Made by a program: the position numbers and the translations under genes. The notes beneath the pieces are model-generated. The model was not told the origin of the DNA. It searched no databases and saw only the letters and a list, made by a program, of their open reading frames with translations. From Rana temporaria (lineage: Eukaryota > Chordata > Amphibia > Anura > Ranidae), in assembly GCF_905171775.1 (NCBI RefSeq), contig NC_053491.1, positions 401,040,838 to 401,104,837 on the forward strand: DNA of 64,000 nt, in the 5' to 3' direction. Positions 43,442 to 54,989 of this stretch are shown here, piece by piece; position 1 is the first letter of the stretch; each line of letters starts with the position of its first letter.

Positions 43442-45652
43442 CAGTGGCGTCTCCAGCATACATATTTAGGGGGGGCACATGGGGGGACAGGGACAAAAGT
43501 AGGGGGGCCAACTATAAAATGAAATTTATATATATATATATCCTTGGGCCCTTTACTACGATCCCACAACGGGCCCTTTCACATGTTCTGCAGTGAGCTC
43601 CCTTCCTACTATATTGGGGCCCCCCACGGTGGCAGAAAACAAGAGATATATGTCACCAGCACACCAAGAAAATATAAGGGTCCAAAGCAGTGGGAGAACT
43701 CTCAGGGTTGCAAAGGTTGTCTTGCCACCGAGCCCTGGTGTTCTGTCTCTTTGGGGTTCTCCAGCTGTCCTGTCTCTGCTATTGACAGCGCTGGTCTGGC
43801 ATCTGTCTCTTGGCAGCGGCGCAAGTCTATTAGGACCTACTGCTGGTGACATTATGGATGCATGCAGGGGAAGGCTGGCACTATTGGTTATAGAGAGCCG
43901 AGCCCCCAGCTGGTCACCTAGCAGCAGTAATGCTGTATAACCTTCTCTGTTGACATGTTGATCGGGATGTGATCCAGGTGATGCTCCCAGTCAGATCTAA
44001 TAAACACAGTATTTATTAGCATCAAGAGTACAACCACATATATATATATAATCAACCGTATGTTCCGCAGCCATGTGGGCTCTATGCCTGTAAAGTGTGG
44101 GCTTTGATCAATAAAATCACTGATATTTAACACTAGGATTTGACTAGGAGCAGCTAAGCAACCTGCAGGGAGCTCAACTATCTAAAACCAATAGAGATGG
44201 GCTCGGGTGTGTTTGAAATCCCACATGCCCGATCCCGCCAGTAAGCCGACACTCCACAGTTCTAATCACAGCCACTGAGACAGTCCTGATCTGTGCAGCT
44301 TCGGACTGGGAAATGTCTCACTGCCTGTGATTAGCGCTGTGCAGTGTGGGCTTCCTGGCAGGCTCTGGCATGTGGAATTTTGAACATGCCCAGCCCATCT
44401 CTATCAACAAATTGTGCTGGCCCTCCTGTACATCAGCCCCATAAAGTAACCAGCACTGGGTTCCTATGTGCTGCCGCCACTGCCATGGAGACAGAGACCA
44501 GCGCTGTGAATAGACAGGACAGCAACTCTGTTTGTGTCAGCACTGGTCCACACTTGGAGAATTCCCCCATCCACCTATAATGTGTAGATGGGGAAATTTG
44601 ATAATTTTTTTTTTTTGTTCATTCAACCCAATAGTTGAATGAAAAAAAGTGATCAATGTATGGGCTGCCTAAGAGCTAAGACCAGCCATAGACAGTTTAA
44701 ATCTCAGCTGGTTCAGCAGGAACTGGCTGAGATTTGAACCATTAATGAGCAGATTCTCTTATGATTATCAATAGTGGTTGCTGTATAGCCACTAGTGATA
44801 ATCACTGTTTGTCAGGAGAATATAATTGCTGGGCAGGAAGGATATTCCCCTGTCAGCACTGTCTGTGTTGATGGGCGAATCATGCAAGTTGCCTAACTGA
44901 AAGTGAAAGTAAATTGTGACTGTCTTGAAAGAACAGGAGAGGGGGAGGGAGACAGACGGGGGGGAGAAGGGATGTAGATAATACAGTTCAGTAATTACAG
45001 TGTACTGCAGTCTGCAGTGCACACACTTACCCAAGGTCCAGGCTAGAATCTCAGGCGTCATTCACACACAGCCAGGAATGCTGCTGATTTTCATATTTCC
45101 CGCCCACACATCCCCTCTCTTCAGATGCAGCACACTGGGATAGTGTGGGCGAGACTGAAAGGAGGAGAAGGAGCTGTATTCTTCCCTGCTCGTATGTAAG
45201 GAGAGTGAGGGGGGGGTGGCTGGACTCGCTGGGCTGTAAAAGAGTGTCACAGACTGACACTCTGCTCAGCTTGCAGTCACCGCTCTCGGAATTTACAGGC
45301 AGGTTCTCCTGTCCTAAGGTCAGGAGAAATCAGTCTGTTTTTTCAGTAACTGAGATGAAGGCTTGGGCCCCACCCACAGTGCTCATGGAGTACTTTCTGC
45401 AACTCGCTCTTCTCCATGCCAATGAGGATGCAGGGGAAGGAGCAGATCGGGCGGATGTGGTTGTGTGAGCGCTCGCATTATGCAGTGTCAGCGAGCAGAG
45501 GGAGGGTATAGGAATGCCCCGCAGAGCTGACCGGGGACGCTCTCCCTCTCAGGAGAGACTGTTACTCCAGTGTCAGCCCTAGCAACATGGTGGGGCACAG
45601 CATAATGTTGGGGGGGTCAGGGCCCCCTCTGGCCCCCCTAGGGTCGCCATTG
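43442..45652. mobile_element. hAT-like element with GTTTCACT duplication, 2211 bp
   Basis: Exact 8-bp duplication GTTTCACT at 43434-43441 and 45653-45660. Left end CAGTGGCGTCTCCAGC and right end, reverse complemented, CAATGGCGACCCTAGGGGGG. No frame resembles a hAT transposase (the longest is about 115 codons), so it is non-autonomous. It contains the palindromic element at 44191-44404. Confidence 0.85.
44191..44404. mobile_element. Palindromic MITE, perfect 13-bp ends, TA target
   Basis: ATAGAGATGGGCT and AGCCCATCTCTAT are exact inverted ends, and the outer TA could be the target duplication. Inside, TCTAATCACAG pairs with CTGTGATTAG and CACATGCCCGA-like parts pair across the element, so nearly the whole 0.21 kb can fold. 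Inserted in the 43.4-kb hAT-like element. Confidence 0.7.
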
Positions 45653-45845
45653 GTTTCACTCTCTGCCATTGAAAAATTATGCTGTTTTGCTTATTTTGCA
45701 TTTCAGACCATGCACAATCCCAATGACAAACTGTACCCTGCTCAATAGCCAGGTCCTGGGCTGTCACCTATTATGGATCACAGATAGCAAACAATTAGTG
45801 AAGTACAGTTAAATTAAAAATTTCATAATAATCTGCTTAAATTAA

Positions 45846-46232
45846 AGAGTACATAAACTCCCCTGGTGTTTTTGTACCTATAGGTAAGCCTAAAATAAGG
45901 CTTAAATATAGGTACTGTAAATATATCCTAAACTTGCACAGTTTAGGAGATATTTACTGTATACCGAACCCATATACGTCAGTGGCGCATGCGCTCTAAA
46001 GAAACATCCGCCCGTGTCGGCTCTTCAGGGCCTGTGCCGCAATCGGATTAACCTTAGATTAAAGCTTGCGCTCGTCACATTCGATGCCGTCGCCGCCATC
46101 TTGCTACACCCTACCTATGCCTAGGAAGCTACCATCTAAGTCATTTCGAGCATGCGCAGGTTTCCACGGAGTGACATCATCGCAGCTTCAGCCAATCACA
46201 GCACCGAACTGCAGCAGCTGGTCGGCAAGTAG
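45846..46232. mobile_element. TTAA-bounded repeat block
   Basis: TTAA at 45842-45845 and 46233-46236. The right end GGTCGGCAAGTAG resembles GGTCGGCAAGAG at 55869-55880. The hairpin AAACTTGCACAGTTTAGGAG lies near 45930. The part 46060-46160 is the reverse complement of 24590-24710. Ends do not pair, so it may be a composite. Confidence 0.45.
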
Positions 46233-46236
46233 TTAA

Positions 46237-47351
46237 AAAAAAAAACATATGTAGACAACAAAATATAAAAAAAAAAATTCAGGTGTACTAATATAATATA
46301 TGAGTGCTGTATAAAAACAGACACGCATCCACTAATTAGTGAAAAATGTGTAAGAAAATAAAAACTCCAAGTGCTATTTAAAGTTAATTAAACAAACAAA
46401 ATAAATATAAAGAAAAATTTATCTTTCCTCTCAAGTGCACTAATATATTCAGCTGTGCTGTATAGTAAGACAAAGTCCAAATATCGCAACTAGAGAGCTA
46501 AACACTAATAAATAAGTTCTGTATATAAAAGAAAGTCCATAACATGATCACACTAGGACCTCTGGAAATTTTTCAATATCAGGAATCTTCTGATGTTTCT
46601 GAAGCAGGCAAATGTAAAAATCAAGCCGCTTACCAGTAATGTGGGACCTCAAATTTTAGAGATCATAGGAGCCTGTTACATCAGCCTGCCGGCAGGGATA
46701 TGATCCACCTGTATTCTGTATTCTGATCCAGGGAGAGACGACTCCTTCGGTTATAACGAAAGGCACTCTCAGCTGGGCTCTTGATTTTTCCAAAGCAAAG
46801 TCCACAGCCCGGGAACAACTTATATCCAAAAATGATCATAAGTGTTGGCTCTTAGTATTAAATAAAAGGATAGGAAGGCTTCATAGTGCAGTAAGTCTGC
46901 AAAAACATTTATTCAAATCAAAGACACCACAGCAGACTTGCAAAATTTACAGCCCAAAAACTTAAAAGAGATTTAAAAAGATTTAAAAAAGGGAAAAATA
47001 AAAACACGGCAAGTAAACCAATTGGGACACAGCCGAGGATCAAACCATCTAGCTGAATGCAAAAAAACGTAATGACGTCAGAGTCTAGTGCTCCACCCGA
47101 TGCATTTCCCCTGTAAAAGGCTTCAACTGGGAACGGAGGCTATGATTTATGTTTTAATAGCACCTAGAAGTGGTTATTATCAGTGGATACGCGCTTGCTT
47201 CTTTGTTTCATACGATTTTATTATTGTTTACATAGCACGGCAATTTATGTTTTAGTTCTAGATAAACAAAAGTGTAATGTGTGATTTTTGATCATCTTTT
47301 TGTGTTGGCTACCTAATTGATAATAAATTGACCTACTTAACCCAAAGCACC
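46237..47351. other. Non-coding stretch, possibly old repeats
   Basis: No gene. Text at 46.4-47.1 kb looks repetitive in style (A-rich runs, short duplicated words), but no boundary was found. Confidence 0.35.
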
Positions 47352-47355
47352 TTAA

Positions 47356-47823
47356 AGGGTCACTAAAGGAATTATTTTTTTTGCTGAAATGACTGTTTAT
47401 TGGGTATAGAGACATAAAGGTTAACTGATTCCTTTTAAAAATGATTAAAAATTGAATTTAATCTATCATATAATGTGCCTCTAGTTTCACTTTCGGTTTT
47501 AAAGGTACATACATGAAGTTCCGGGTGAGAGGTAAGTCGGGAAGACTCACAGAACAAAAACAAACAAATCCAGGGCAGTGTTTTGTTTTTAAAATTAATC
47601 TGATTGGTTCTGAGGAGTTTTAGACACACAGTAATGACAGCTTAGACCACCGTGAAAATCTCCCAGTACCATGGTTATAAGGAAACAGGCAACCAGGAAG
47701 TGTGGAGATCACAGCAGAATTACAGCTACTTCAAAGCAAAAATGAACAATGAGGACATGAAACTAGTACTGCAGTAAGGTAAATTAAGCTATTTAGCTAA
47801 AAAAAAAATCCTTTAGTGACCCT
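47356..47823. mobile_element. TTAA-target MITE, 468 bp
   Basis: TTAA at 47352-47355 and 47824-47827. Left end AGGGTCACTAAAGGA and right end TCCTTTAGTGACCCT are exact inverses for 15 bp, followed by T-rich and A-rich tracts that also pair. No coding. Confidence 0.85.
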
Positions 47824-47827
47824 TTAA

Positions 47828-48547
47828 CATACAGTACCACAATGTGTGATTTACCCCTAATCAACCTGTAGATATTGACAGTGAACTTTAGAACTGATAT
47901 TTATTTAAAGGTGCAAAAGGAAAGCTTTTCACTTTGGTGCTGAAGTGAGAAAGCAGCAAGACAGAAACACGCGTTGAAATATACTCACTTGTTTTGCCCG
48001 GAATAGATAACTCTACCTGTAATGCTGGACGCATGTTTTGTTTCCATTTTGCACTTCTATTGCATTCATTGCAGCTGTGTGAACTGATGAGGGAAAAAAG
48101 TAGAAGTACCATGATGGGAACAGATCAGAGAAATATCATACCGTGGTTCTATGTACTGGTCAGAAATAGAGGAGCTGTACAATATATATGGGATAGATCA
48201 GAGAATAGTCAAAGCAGGAAAGTCACAGGGATAACAAACCAAAATAAGTTACTGAAAGGGACATATTGATAGATAGTGTGAGGAAACTATGCTCTTCCTA
48301 CTTGCCACTCTGCTTTGGTTTTTCTATGACATGTCTCTCTCCCTTTACTGTCATTGTTTACTTTGATCAAGCTGTAGAGCCATAGTATGATGTACTGTAA
48401 AGGTTTTATTTCATGGTTTATCTGAGCTTCTGCTGTCACATCCATTGATTTATTACTAAGCTGCTGCTTGGATTTTTGGCTTTGCCTCAACTATGTATTG
48501 TTACCCTTCCCTTCTCTCCACCCCACACACAGTCCAGTTTCCCAAAA
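47828..48547. other. Non-coding stretch, nothing recognised
   Basis: Short frames only. No motif. Confidence 0.4.
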
Positions 48548-48614
48548 ACCCCTGTCAGGGGAGGGCTGGCAGCCTTAGGCCTGGGGGCAAATCCAGTCTA
48601 GGGGCCCATTAAAC

Positions 48615-48797
48615 CAGTGGTCATCAACCCTGTCCTAAGGGCCCACTAACAGACCAGGTTTTATGTATTACCTTGGGGAGATGCAGACTAGAATACTGCA
48701 ATCACTGAGCAGCAAATTATATCACCTGTGATGTATTTCAGTTATCTTGCAAACCTGGACTGTTAGTGGGCCCTGAGGACAGGGTTGATGACCACTG
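48615..48797. mobile_element. hAT MITE, 183 bp, CATTAAAC duplication
   Basis: Exact 8-bp duplication CATTAAAC at 48607-48614 and 48798-48805. Ends CAGTGGTCATCAACCCTGTC are inverted on the right with one mismatch or so over about 35 bp. A classic small hAT-type MITE. Confidence 0.92.
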
Positions 48798-48827
48798 CAT
48801 TAAACCACCGAATCAGCTCACTATCAC

Positions 48828-49030
48828 CAGTGCCCATCCAAAGCAGCCTCACCAGTGCTCATCCAAAGCAGCCTCACCAGTGCCTATCCAAAGCAGCCTT
48901 ACCAGTGTCCATCAATGCAGCCTCACCATTGTCCATCAATGCAGCCTCACCAGTGTCTATCAATGCAGACTGATCAGTGCCCATCAATGCAGCCTCGCCA
49001 GTGTCCATCAATACAGTCTGTTCAGTGCAT
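48828..49030. repeat. 24-25-bp minisatellite
   Basis: Units such as CAGCCTCACCAGTGCCTATC followed by CAAAG, later CATCAATG. Shares the GCAGCCTCACCA core with the arrays at 5.6 and 18.4 kb. Confidence 0.85.
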
Positions 49031-49044
49031 TGGGTTTAGAGAGA

Positions 49045-49245
49045 GAAGAGCCGCCGGATTACACAGAGTGGAGGAGATTTACTGACTACCCGGTGCGCCT
49101 GCTGTCATACAAAGTCTCGCCTCCTGGACCGGCTTCTATGATAGACAACACCAGTGTGCTGTCTATCATAGGAGCAGGTCCAGGAGGCGGGACAGCAGCC
49201 GCCGGGTAAGCGGGAGGTCCCTGCTTTGTGTAATCTGGCGGCGCT
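49045..49245. repeat. Inverted repeat beside the 48.8-kb minisatellite
   Basis: GCCGCCGGATTACACA near 49050 pairs with TGTGTAATCTGGCGGC near 49226. CTCGCCTCCTGGACC near 49117 pairs with GGTCCAGGAGGCGGG near 49177. TATGATAGACA/TGTCTATCATA lies at the centre. Same layout as 5.9-6.17 kb. Confidence 0.75.
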
Positions 49246-50084
49246 TGCCCCCTTCCCTTCTGAGGCGCTCTCCCTCTACCCCAGCTCACAGTGCACCCGC
49301 CCAGGATCGGCCCTGCAAAGTAGGGACAGAATCGGGCACAGACTTGGTCCGGGGACAGTGTCCTCAGTGTGGGGACTATCCTGGGACAACGCAGACATCT
49401 GGTCACCCTAGGCTAGTAGCCAGCAGACCCAACAGGAAATGGCCAATGGCCAGCAGAACCCACAGTGTCAGGATCTCTAACCTCAGCTCAGCAGGCCTCC
49501 TCCAGTCCTGGAGGGTGTGATGCTGCTGGGGTCAAATAAAGTTGCAGCCCGAGCCAGTCACAGATGTGTGTCCCGTCTCCCTAGTGCGCCCTGCTGCCTC
49601 TGCCTGCCTCCAAGATCTGGGAGTTGTCGTTTTTTCTGGCTGCACTGCACTCAGTTCTTTACTCACCGGGAGCTTGAGAGCGTGTGGACTACAACTACCA
49701 GAATTCCACAGCGTGCAGCTGGCCACCATGCCCCTGACCCAGGGCCAGTCCTAGGGTCACAGACGCCTGGATGCAGAAATATTTCTGACACCCCCCACAT
49801 GGGCATGGTCATCTTACTAGCTCCCCCCCTTTACAAATGTTTCTATGGCCATCTCTCATACATATGGCTTTTTAGAGTTGTTTTATATTTATATGTGGCT
49901 GGTAGTCGAAGGACATTCCAAGGGACCCCTTTTTTTCCAACAAACAGCAGCATCACTTTTTTTTATTCATTAAAGTGTATTTCTTCCAAAGAAATTGTAT
50001 TTGAAAAACCGCTGTGCAAATACAGTGCAACATAAAACATTGCAACAATCGCCATTTTATTCTCTAGGGTCTCTGCTAAAAAAT

Positions 50085-50112
50085 ACACACACACACACAC
50101 ATATATATATCC
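50085..50112. repeat. (CA)n(TA)n microsatellite
   Basis: About ten CA units then four TA units. Confidence 0.95.
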
Positions 50113-50117
50113 ACACA

Positions 50118-51192
50118 GACGAGAGACTGCGGGGAGCGGACTGTCACTCCATGAGGAGAGAGAGCAGAGCAGAGATCTTGGCCGGGATTCACGAATGACT
50201 TACGCCGACGTATATTCTTATACGCCGCGTAAGTCCATGGATGCGCCGTCGTATCTATGCGCCGTATTCTTGAAACCAGATACACCTGAATTCTGGCTCC
50301 ATCCGACCGACGTAAGTCTCCTACGCCGTCGTATCTTGGGCGCATATTTAGGCTGGCCGCAAGGGGCGCTTCCATTGATTTACACATCGAATATGTAAAT
50401 GAGCAAGATACGCCGATTCACGAACGTACTTACGCCCGTCGCAGTAATCTACGCCGTTTACGTAAGGCGTACGTCCGGCATAAGTTTACCCCTCATAAAG
50501 CAGGGGTAAGTCATGTTAAGGTATGGACGTCGGAAACGTCGGAACAGCCGTCGTATTTTACGTTGTTTACGTAATTTGTACGTGAATGGGGCTGGGCGTA
50601 GGTTACGTTCACGTCCTACGCATTGAGCTGTCGTATCTTAGGGAGTATATGCGACGTGATTCTGTTCGTACGGCCATTCATTTACATGGTATCACGATTC
50701 ATTTTAATACAACACGCCCACTACCTGCCTACTTTGAATTAGGCGGGCTTACGCCGGCCTATTTACGTTACGCTGGCGTAAATATGGGAGCAAGTGCTTT
50801 GTGAATACTCAGCTTGCCTCTCAATGTTATGTTGGCGTAGCGCATATGAGATGCGCTATGCCGGCACAAAGATGCGCCAATGTACCTGAATCCCGGCCAT
50901 TGTTTTTTTGTTTTATAAAAAAGAAAGGTTTTACACTTAGAAGCTTTCATATATATATATATGTTTCAGGGTTCTAAGTAATTTAAAATACAGATTTTTG
51001 ACAAGTGTCAAAAAAAGGTTTAGGCATGAAGGGGTTTATAATATCAGCTCCCAGCATGAAACAATAAGAAGGAAGAGAGAAAGCTTCTAAGTGTAAAACC
51101 TTTCTTTTTTATAAAACAAAACAAAAAAAAATATCTCTGCTCTGCTCTCTCTCCTCATGGAGTGACAGTCCGCTCCCCGCAGCCTCTCGTCC
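50118..51192. repeat. Palindrome with one arm split by a MITE
   Basis: CGAGAGACTGCGGGGAGCGG ... AGCAGAGCAGAGAT (50118-50179) pairs with ATCTCTGCTCTGCT ... CCGCTCCCCGCAGCCTCTCG (about 51132-51190). TTTTATAAAAAAGAAAGG ... AGAAGCTTTC (50912-50948) pairs with GAAAGCTTCT ... TTTTATAAAAC (51078-51118). Without the MITE the arms would be about 110 bp around a loop of about 130 bp. It may lie inside a larger hAT-like element beginning CAGGGCCAGTCC at 49740, but that limit is weak. Confidence 0.75.
50180..50898. mobile_element. 719-bp hairpin-rich MITE, copy 2
   Basis: Ends GGCCGGGATTCACG and, reverse complemented, GGCCGGGATTCAGG. Same length as copy 1 although the sequence has diverged and the terminal motif has changed from CCAGATT to CCGGGATT. 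Inserted in the left arm of the palindrome. Confidence 0.75.
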
Positions 51193-51749
51193 GTCCTCCT
51201 CCTGTGGACAGGCTAGGGAGTGTCTTCCCCCAGGGATTGCTACTGGGCTGCTGGCGATAGGGGCTACATGTACCACAATGCTTTGCAGCTGCTGGAGGCC
51301 TGGTTGATGGGCTCCCTCCCCTTACCAATGAGGAAGCAGGGGAAGCAACAGAGTGGGCGGCCAGGCTCTGCAAAAGGAGCTTGCACATGCTGCAGTGTTT
51401 GGAGGAGAGGGAGGGGGGAAATCCCCCGGAGGAGCTGAGAGGCTGGCTCTCACTCCTCTATCGGTGGATTAGTGTGAGCGCGACCGACAGGAGGAGTGGA
51501 GCCACGCGTGACAGAGTGGCCCCCACTACATTAGTGAGTGCCACTTCAGCTTCAGCGCCCCTCCCTCTGCCTCAGCTCATGGCCCCTGCCCTGACCCGAC
51601 TTCCTCCGGAAAATAATAAATAAATCATGAGCGGGCGGCCACCGTTATGCATATAAGTTAGGGCAGCCTGGGGGGGGGGGGAATCCACCCTGCTGCCCCC
51701 CGGCCCAGTCCGCCCCTGCTCGTTCCTATCACAAAAAATTAAGAGGTTT

Positions 51750-52453
51750 GGGCCAGATTCATGTACAATTCCGGCGGCGTAACGTATCCCATTTACGTTA
51801 CACCGCCGCAAGTTTTTGGCGCAAGTGCTTGATTCACAAAGCACTTGCCTGTAAACTTTCAGCGGCGTAGCGTAAATCCGTCCGGCGCAAGCCAGCCTAA
51901 TTCAAATGGGGCGTGTATCATTTAAATTAGGCGCGCCGAACTTACTGCGCATGCTCCGTTTTGTAATTTCCCACCGTGCTTTGCGCGAAATGACGTTGCA
52001 CCGAGGTAATTTTTTGAACGGCGATGTGCGTTACGTCCTTTCCTATTCCCGGACGACTTACGCAAAAAAAAAACGTCTAAATTCGACGCGGGAACGACAG
52101 CCATACTTTAACATGGCTGGTCTAAATATAAGCCATGAAATAGCAGCCGTAAGTTTACGACGGGAAAAGCCGACTAGCGACGACGTAAGAAAATGCGACG
52201 AGCACGCGTAGCTTTGTGGATCGCCGTAAACAGCTAATTAGCATACCCGACACGGAAAACGACGCAAACTCCACCCAGCGGGCGCCGAAGTATGACACCT
52301 ATGATCCGAAGGTGTACGAAGCCTGTCGGATCGAAGCCAGAAGCCGTTGTATCTTGGTTTGAGAATTCAAACTAAAGATACAACGCGGCAAATTTGAAAA
52401 TACGCCGGAGTATCAGTAGATACGCCGGCGTATTTCGACTGTGAATCTGGCCC
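51750..52453. mobile_element. Hairpin-rich MITE, copy 3, 704 bp
   Basis: Ends GGGCCAGATTCATGT and, reverse complemented, GGGCCAGATTCACAG. Flanks TTT and TAT. Shares CGGCGGCGTAACGTATCCC with copy 4. Hairpins are near 52.3-52.44 kb. Confidence 0.8.
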
Positions 52454-52830
52454 TATGTGTTTACCTCACTCTATTGTCCATTGCTATTAAGCTGCTATAT
52501 ACTCCATTCTGAAATGATTAAATATACAACTTAGATAGGGAAAGAAAGTGTAATTTAATACTTATAAATTATCAGTAAGGAGCACTTTGAAAAAGCAATA
52601 GAGTTTTCAACATTAGCTAATAAAAAGAAATTGGAATATGACATGAGTTCAGAGACGTTTAAAAAAAATTAAGACTAGAGAATACATTTAAGTTATGAGC
52701 AATAGCTTGCCTGGTAAGACAAAATATATTTCATTTCAGCAACCCTTGTACCTGTTAACAGTTTCCCATTATGTGGAAGCATGTCACACACTCATTAGTC
52801 AAGGGGAAAAATGTGTGATTTGAAGATGCT
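52454..52830. other. AT-rich non-coding stretch
   Basis: Nothing recognised. Confidence 0.4.
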
Positions 52831-52834
52831 TTAA

Positions 52835-53754
52835 CCACTTAAGGACTGCCTCCTGCACATTTACATCGGCAGAATGGCACAGCTGGGCACAGTCACGTAC
52901 CTGTACGTCCCCTTTAAGTGCCCAGCCGTGGGTCACGCGCGCGCCACGGGTGCACGGGCGCACGCCAGCGACCTGGTCCGAAGCTCCGTGACCGCAGACG
53001 CGGGACCCGCGTACCTGATCGCCGCCGGTGTCCCGCGATCTGTCACAGGAGCTGAAGAACGGGGAGAGATGTGTGTAAACACACCTTCCCCATTCTTCAC
53101 AGTGGCAATGTCACTGATCGTCTGTTCCCTGATATAGGGAAAGGCGATCAGTGACATCACACGTCCAGCCCCGCCCCGCTATAGTTAGAAACACATATGA
53201 GGTCACACATAACCCCTACAGCGCCCCCTAGTGGTTAACTCCTAAACTGCAATTGTCATTTTCACAGTAAACAATGCATTTTTATAGCAATTTTTGCTGT
53301 GAACATGACAATGATCCCAAAAATGTGTCAAAATTGTCCGATGTGTCCGCCATAATGCCGCAGTCAGAATTTTTTTTGCGCAAACCAATCGTTAAATGCT
53401 TATTGCGATTTTTTTTTTGCAAAAATATGTACAAGAATACGTATCGGCCTAAACTGAGAAAAAATATGTTTTTTTTTATATCTTATTTGGGCGTATTTAT
53501 TATAGCAAAAAGTAAAAAATATAGATTTTTTTTTTAAATTGTCACTCTATTTTTGTTTATAGCGCAACAAATAAAAACCGCAGAGGTGATCAAATACTAC
53601 CAAAAGAAAGCTCTATTTGTGGGAAAAAAAGGACGCCAATTTTGTTTGGGAGCCACATCGCACGACCGCGCAATTGTCAGTTAAAGCGGCGCAGTGCCGA
53701 ATCGCAAAAACTGGCCAGGTCCTTTACCTGCGTAATGGTCCGGGTCTTAAGTGG
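52835..53754 (-). mobile_element. TTAA-flanked DNA element, 920 bp
   Basis: TTAA at 52831-52834 and 53755-53758. Ends CCACTTAAGGAC and, reverse complemented, CCACTTAAGACCCGG. Homologous to 27141-28138 in the opposite orientation. Contains the same CTTTCTTTTGGTAGTATTTG and AATTGCGCGGTCGTGCGA words on the minus strand. No transposase. Confidence 0.85.
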
Positions 53755-53758
53755 TTAA

Positions 53759-54989
53759 GCTGTAATATTAGATATCAGAAGACAAAATGTGCCTTGGACC
53801 ATGAAAAGGCAAAAGACTGCTTTATGAAGGTTTCTGGGTAGTGTAACAGTAGGAGCTACTGTCACGGTAAAATGGACACAGGGTATGCACATTTGCTGGG
53901 TGCAACTCTACAGAGCATAGATGTGGACTGGAGAAGACTGCTTTTGCAGCTTTCTCCAGGTTTTGGTACTTTGACATGGGGCTCTGTAGTTTGGAGATTC
54001 CACAGTGTCTGGGGTGCGAAGGAATCAAGGTTTTGTGGATGATCAGCAGGGTGTGTGCTCAGGTGAGCACAGCCCTTTATAATGAGAGTGTAGGAAGATC
54101 TCATGGCTACCAGTTGGAGACAGCTCCACAGTAAGAGACAGGAGGTCTCCAGAAATCAGAGAGGCTGTAGGAGACAGCCAGAACATTGGTAACTGCAAGA
54201 GGCAGAGCTGTAGACGCTGAAGGGAAGCCATCTATGTTGAGGAGTCCGCTGGTCTGGGTGACCAGGATAACGTGCAGAAGTACTGCTACAGAGAGCCAGG
54301 TGGGCTAGTATTTTCTGTTTTGCATTTGATGGAGAAGAACCCCCTGTGTGGGAAACCTTTGATTGGACTTTTATTTTTGCCTTTTTAATAAAAATGGGCT
54401 ACCATTTCCTTAAATATAGTTCCTGACTGGTGTGAATCACTGAAAAAAACGCATACCAAGAGAGTTAACAACCCCAACCTTACATAAGGCAGAGGAGAAA
54501 AACTCCAACACCCACCATGGAGTTGCTGCTGGGCACATGAGGATAAGGCCACATTCACACCTGTGTGATTCGATGTGTGACTTTCTTTAGTGCGTTTTTT
54601 TAATGCAATAGCATAGGGCAGCCAATTCACTTAGACTGAGCTGAAAATATTAACAGCTCACAACCAATCAGCTCTCATTATTGGTTCTCTTCCTTAACCC
54701 TAGGTTCACATCTATGTGGTTGTGTTTTTACAGGAGCGTTTTGCGGTTTTGAACATGCATTTTTCATGCATTTTGTTACTCTTTAACAAACTGTGTATAG
54801 CTGGTCTTAGGAAAGAGGCCAGGAAAGGAAGCGCCGCCCCACTGTGACGTCAGTGGCCCAGCATGCACGACCCACCCATTATCTATTATTTTTTATCTTG
54901 CACGGTTTTATCTCGTGCAGCAATTTTTCAAAGTTTCATGCTTTAAAAAAAGCAAAAAAAGCAAAACAGTAAAGTTAGCCCAATTTTTT
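53759..54989. other. Non-coding stretch
   Basis: No motif-bearing frame. Short repeated words of the type TTCACACCTGTGTG and TTCACATCTATGTGG occur near 54.55 and 54.7 kb and may be old MITE remnants. Confidence 0.4.

Larger units (their letters stand above)
48556..49736. mobile_element. Possible hAT-like element with minisatellite and inverted repeat
   Basis: CAGGGGAGGGCTGGCAGCC on the left and, reverse complemented, CAGGGGCATGGTGGCCAGC on the right. The 8-bp flanks ACCCCTGT and ACCCAGGG agree poorly, so limits are tentative. Contains a nested 183-bp hAT MITE, a minisatellite and an inverted repeat. Confidence 0.4.

Noticed and set aside
49740..51718. A hAT-like element bounded by CAGGGCCAGTCC and CAGGGGCGGACTGG
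   Set aside because: The flanking 8-mers CCCTGACC and CTCGTTCC agree at only about half their positions, so the boundary is not supported.
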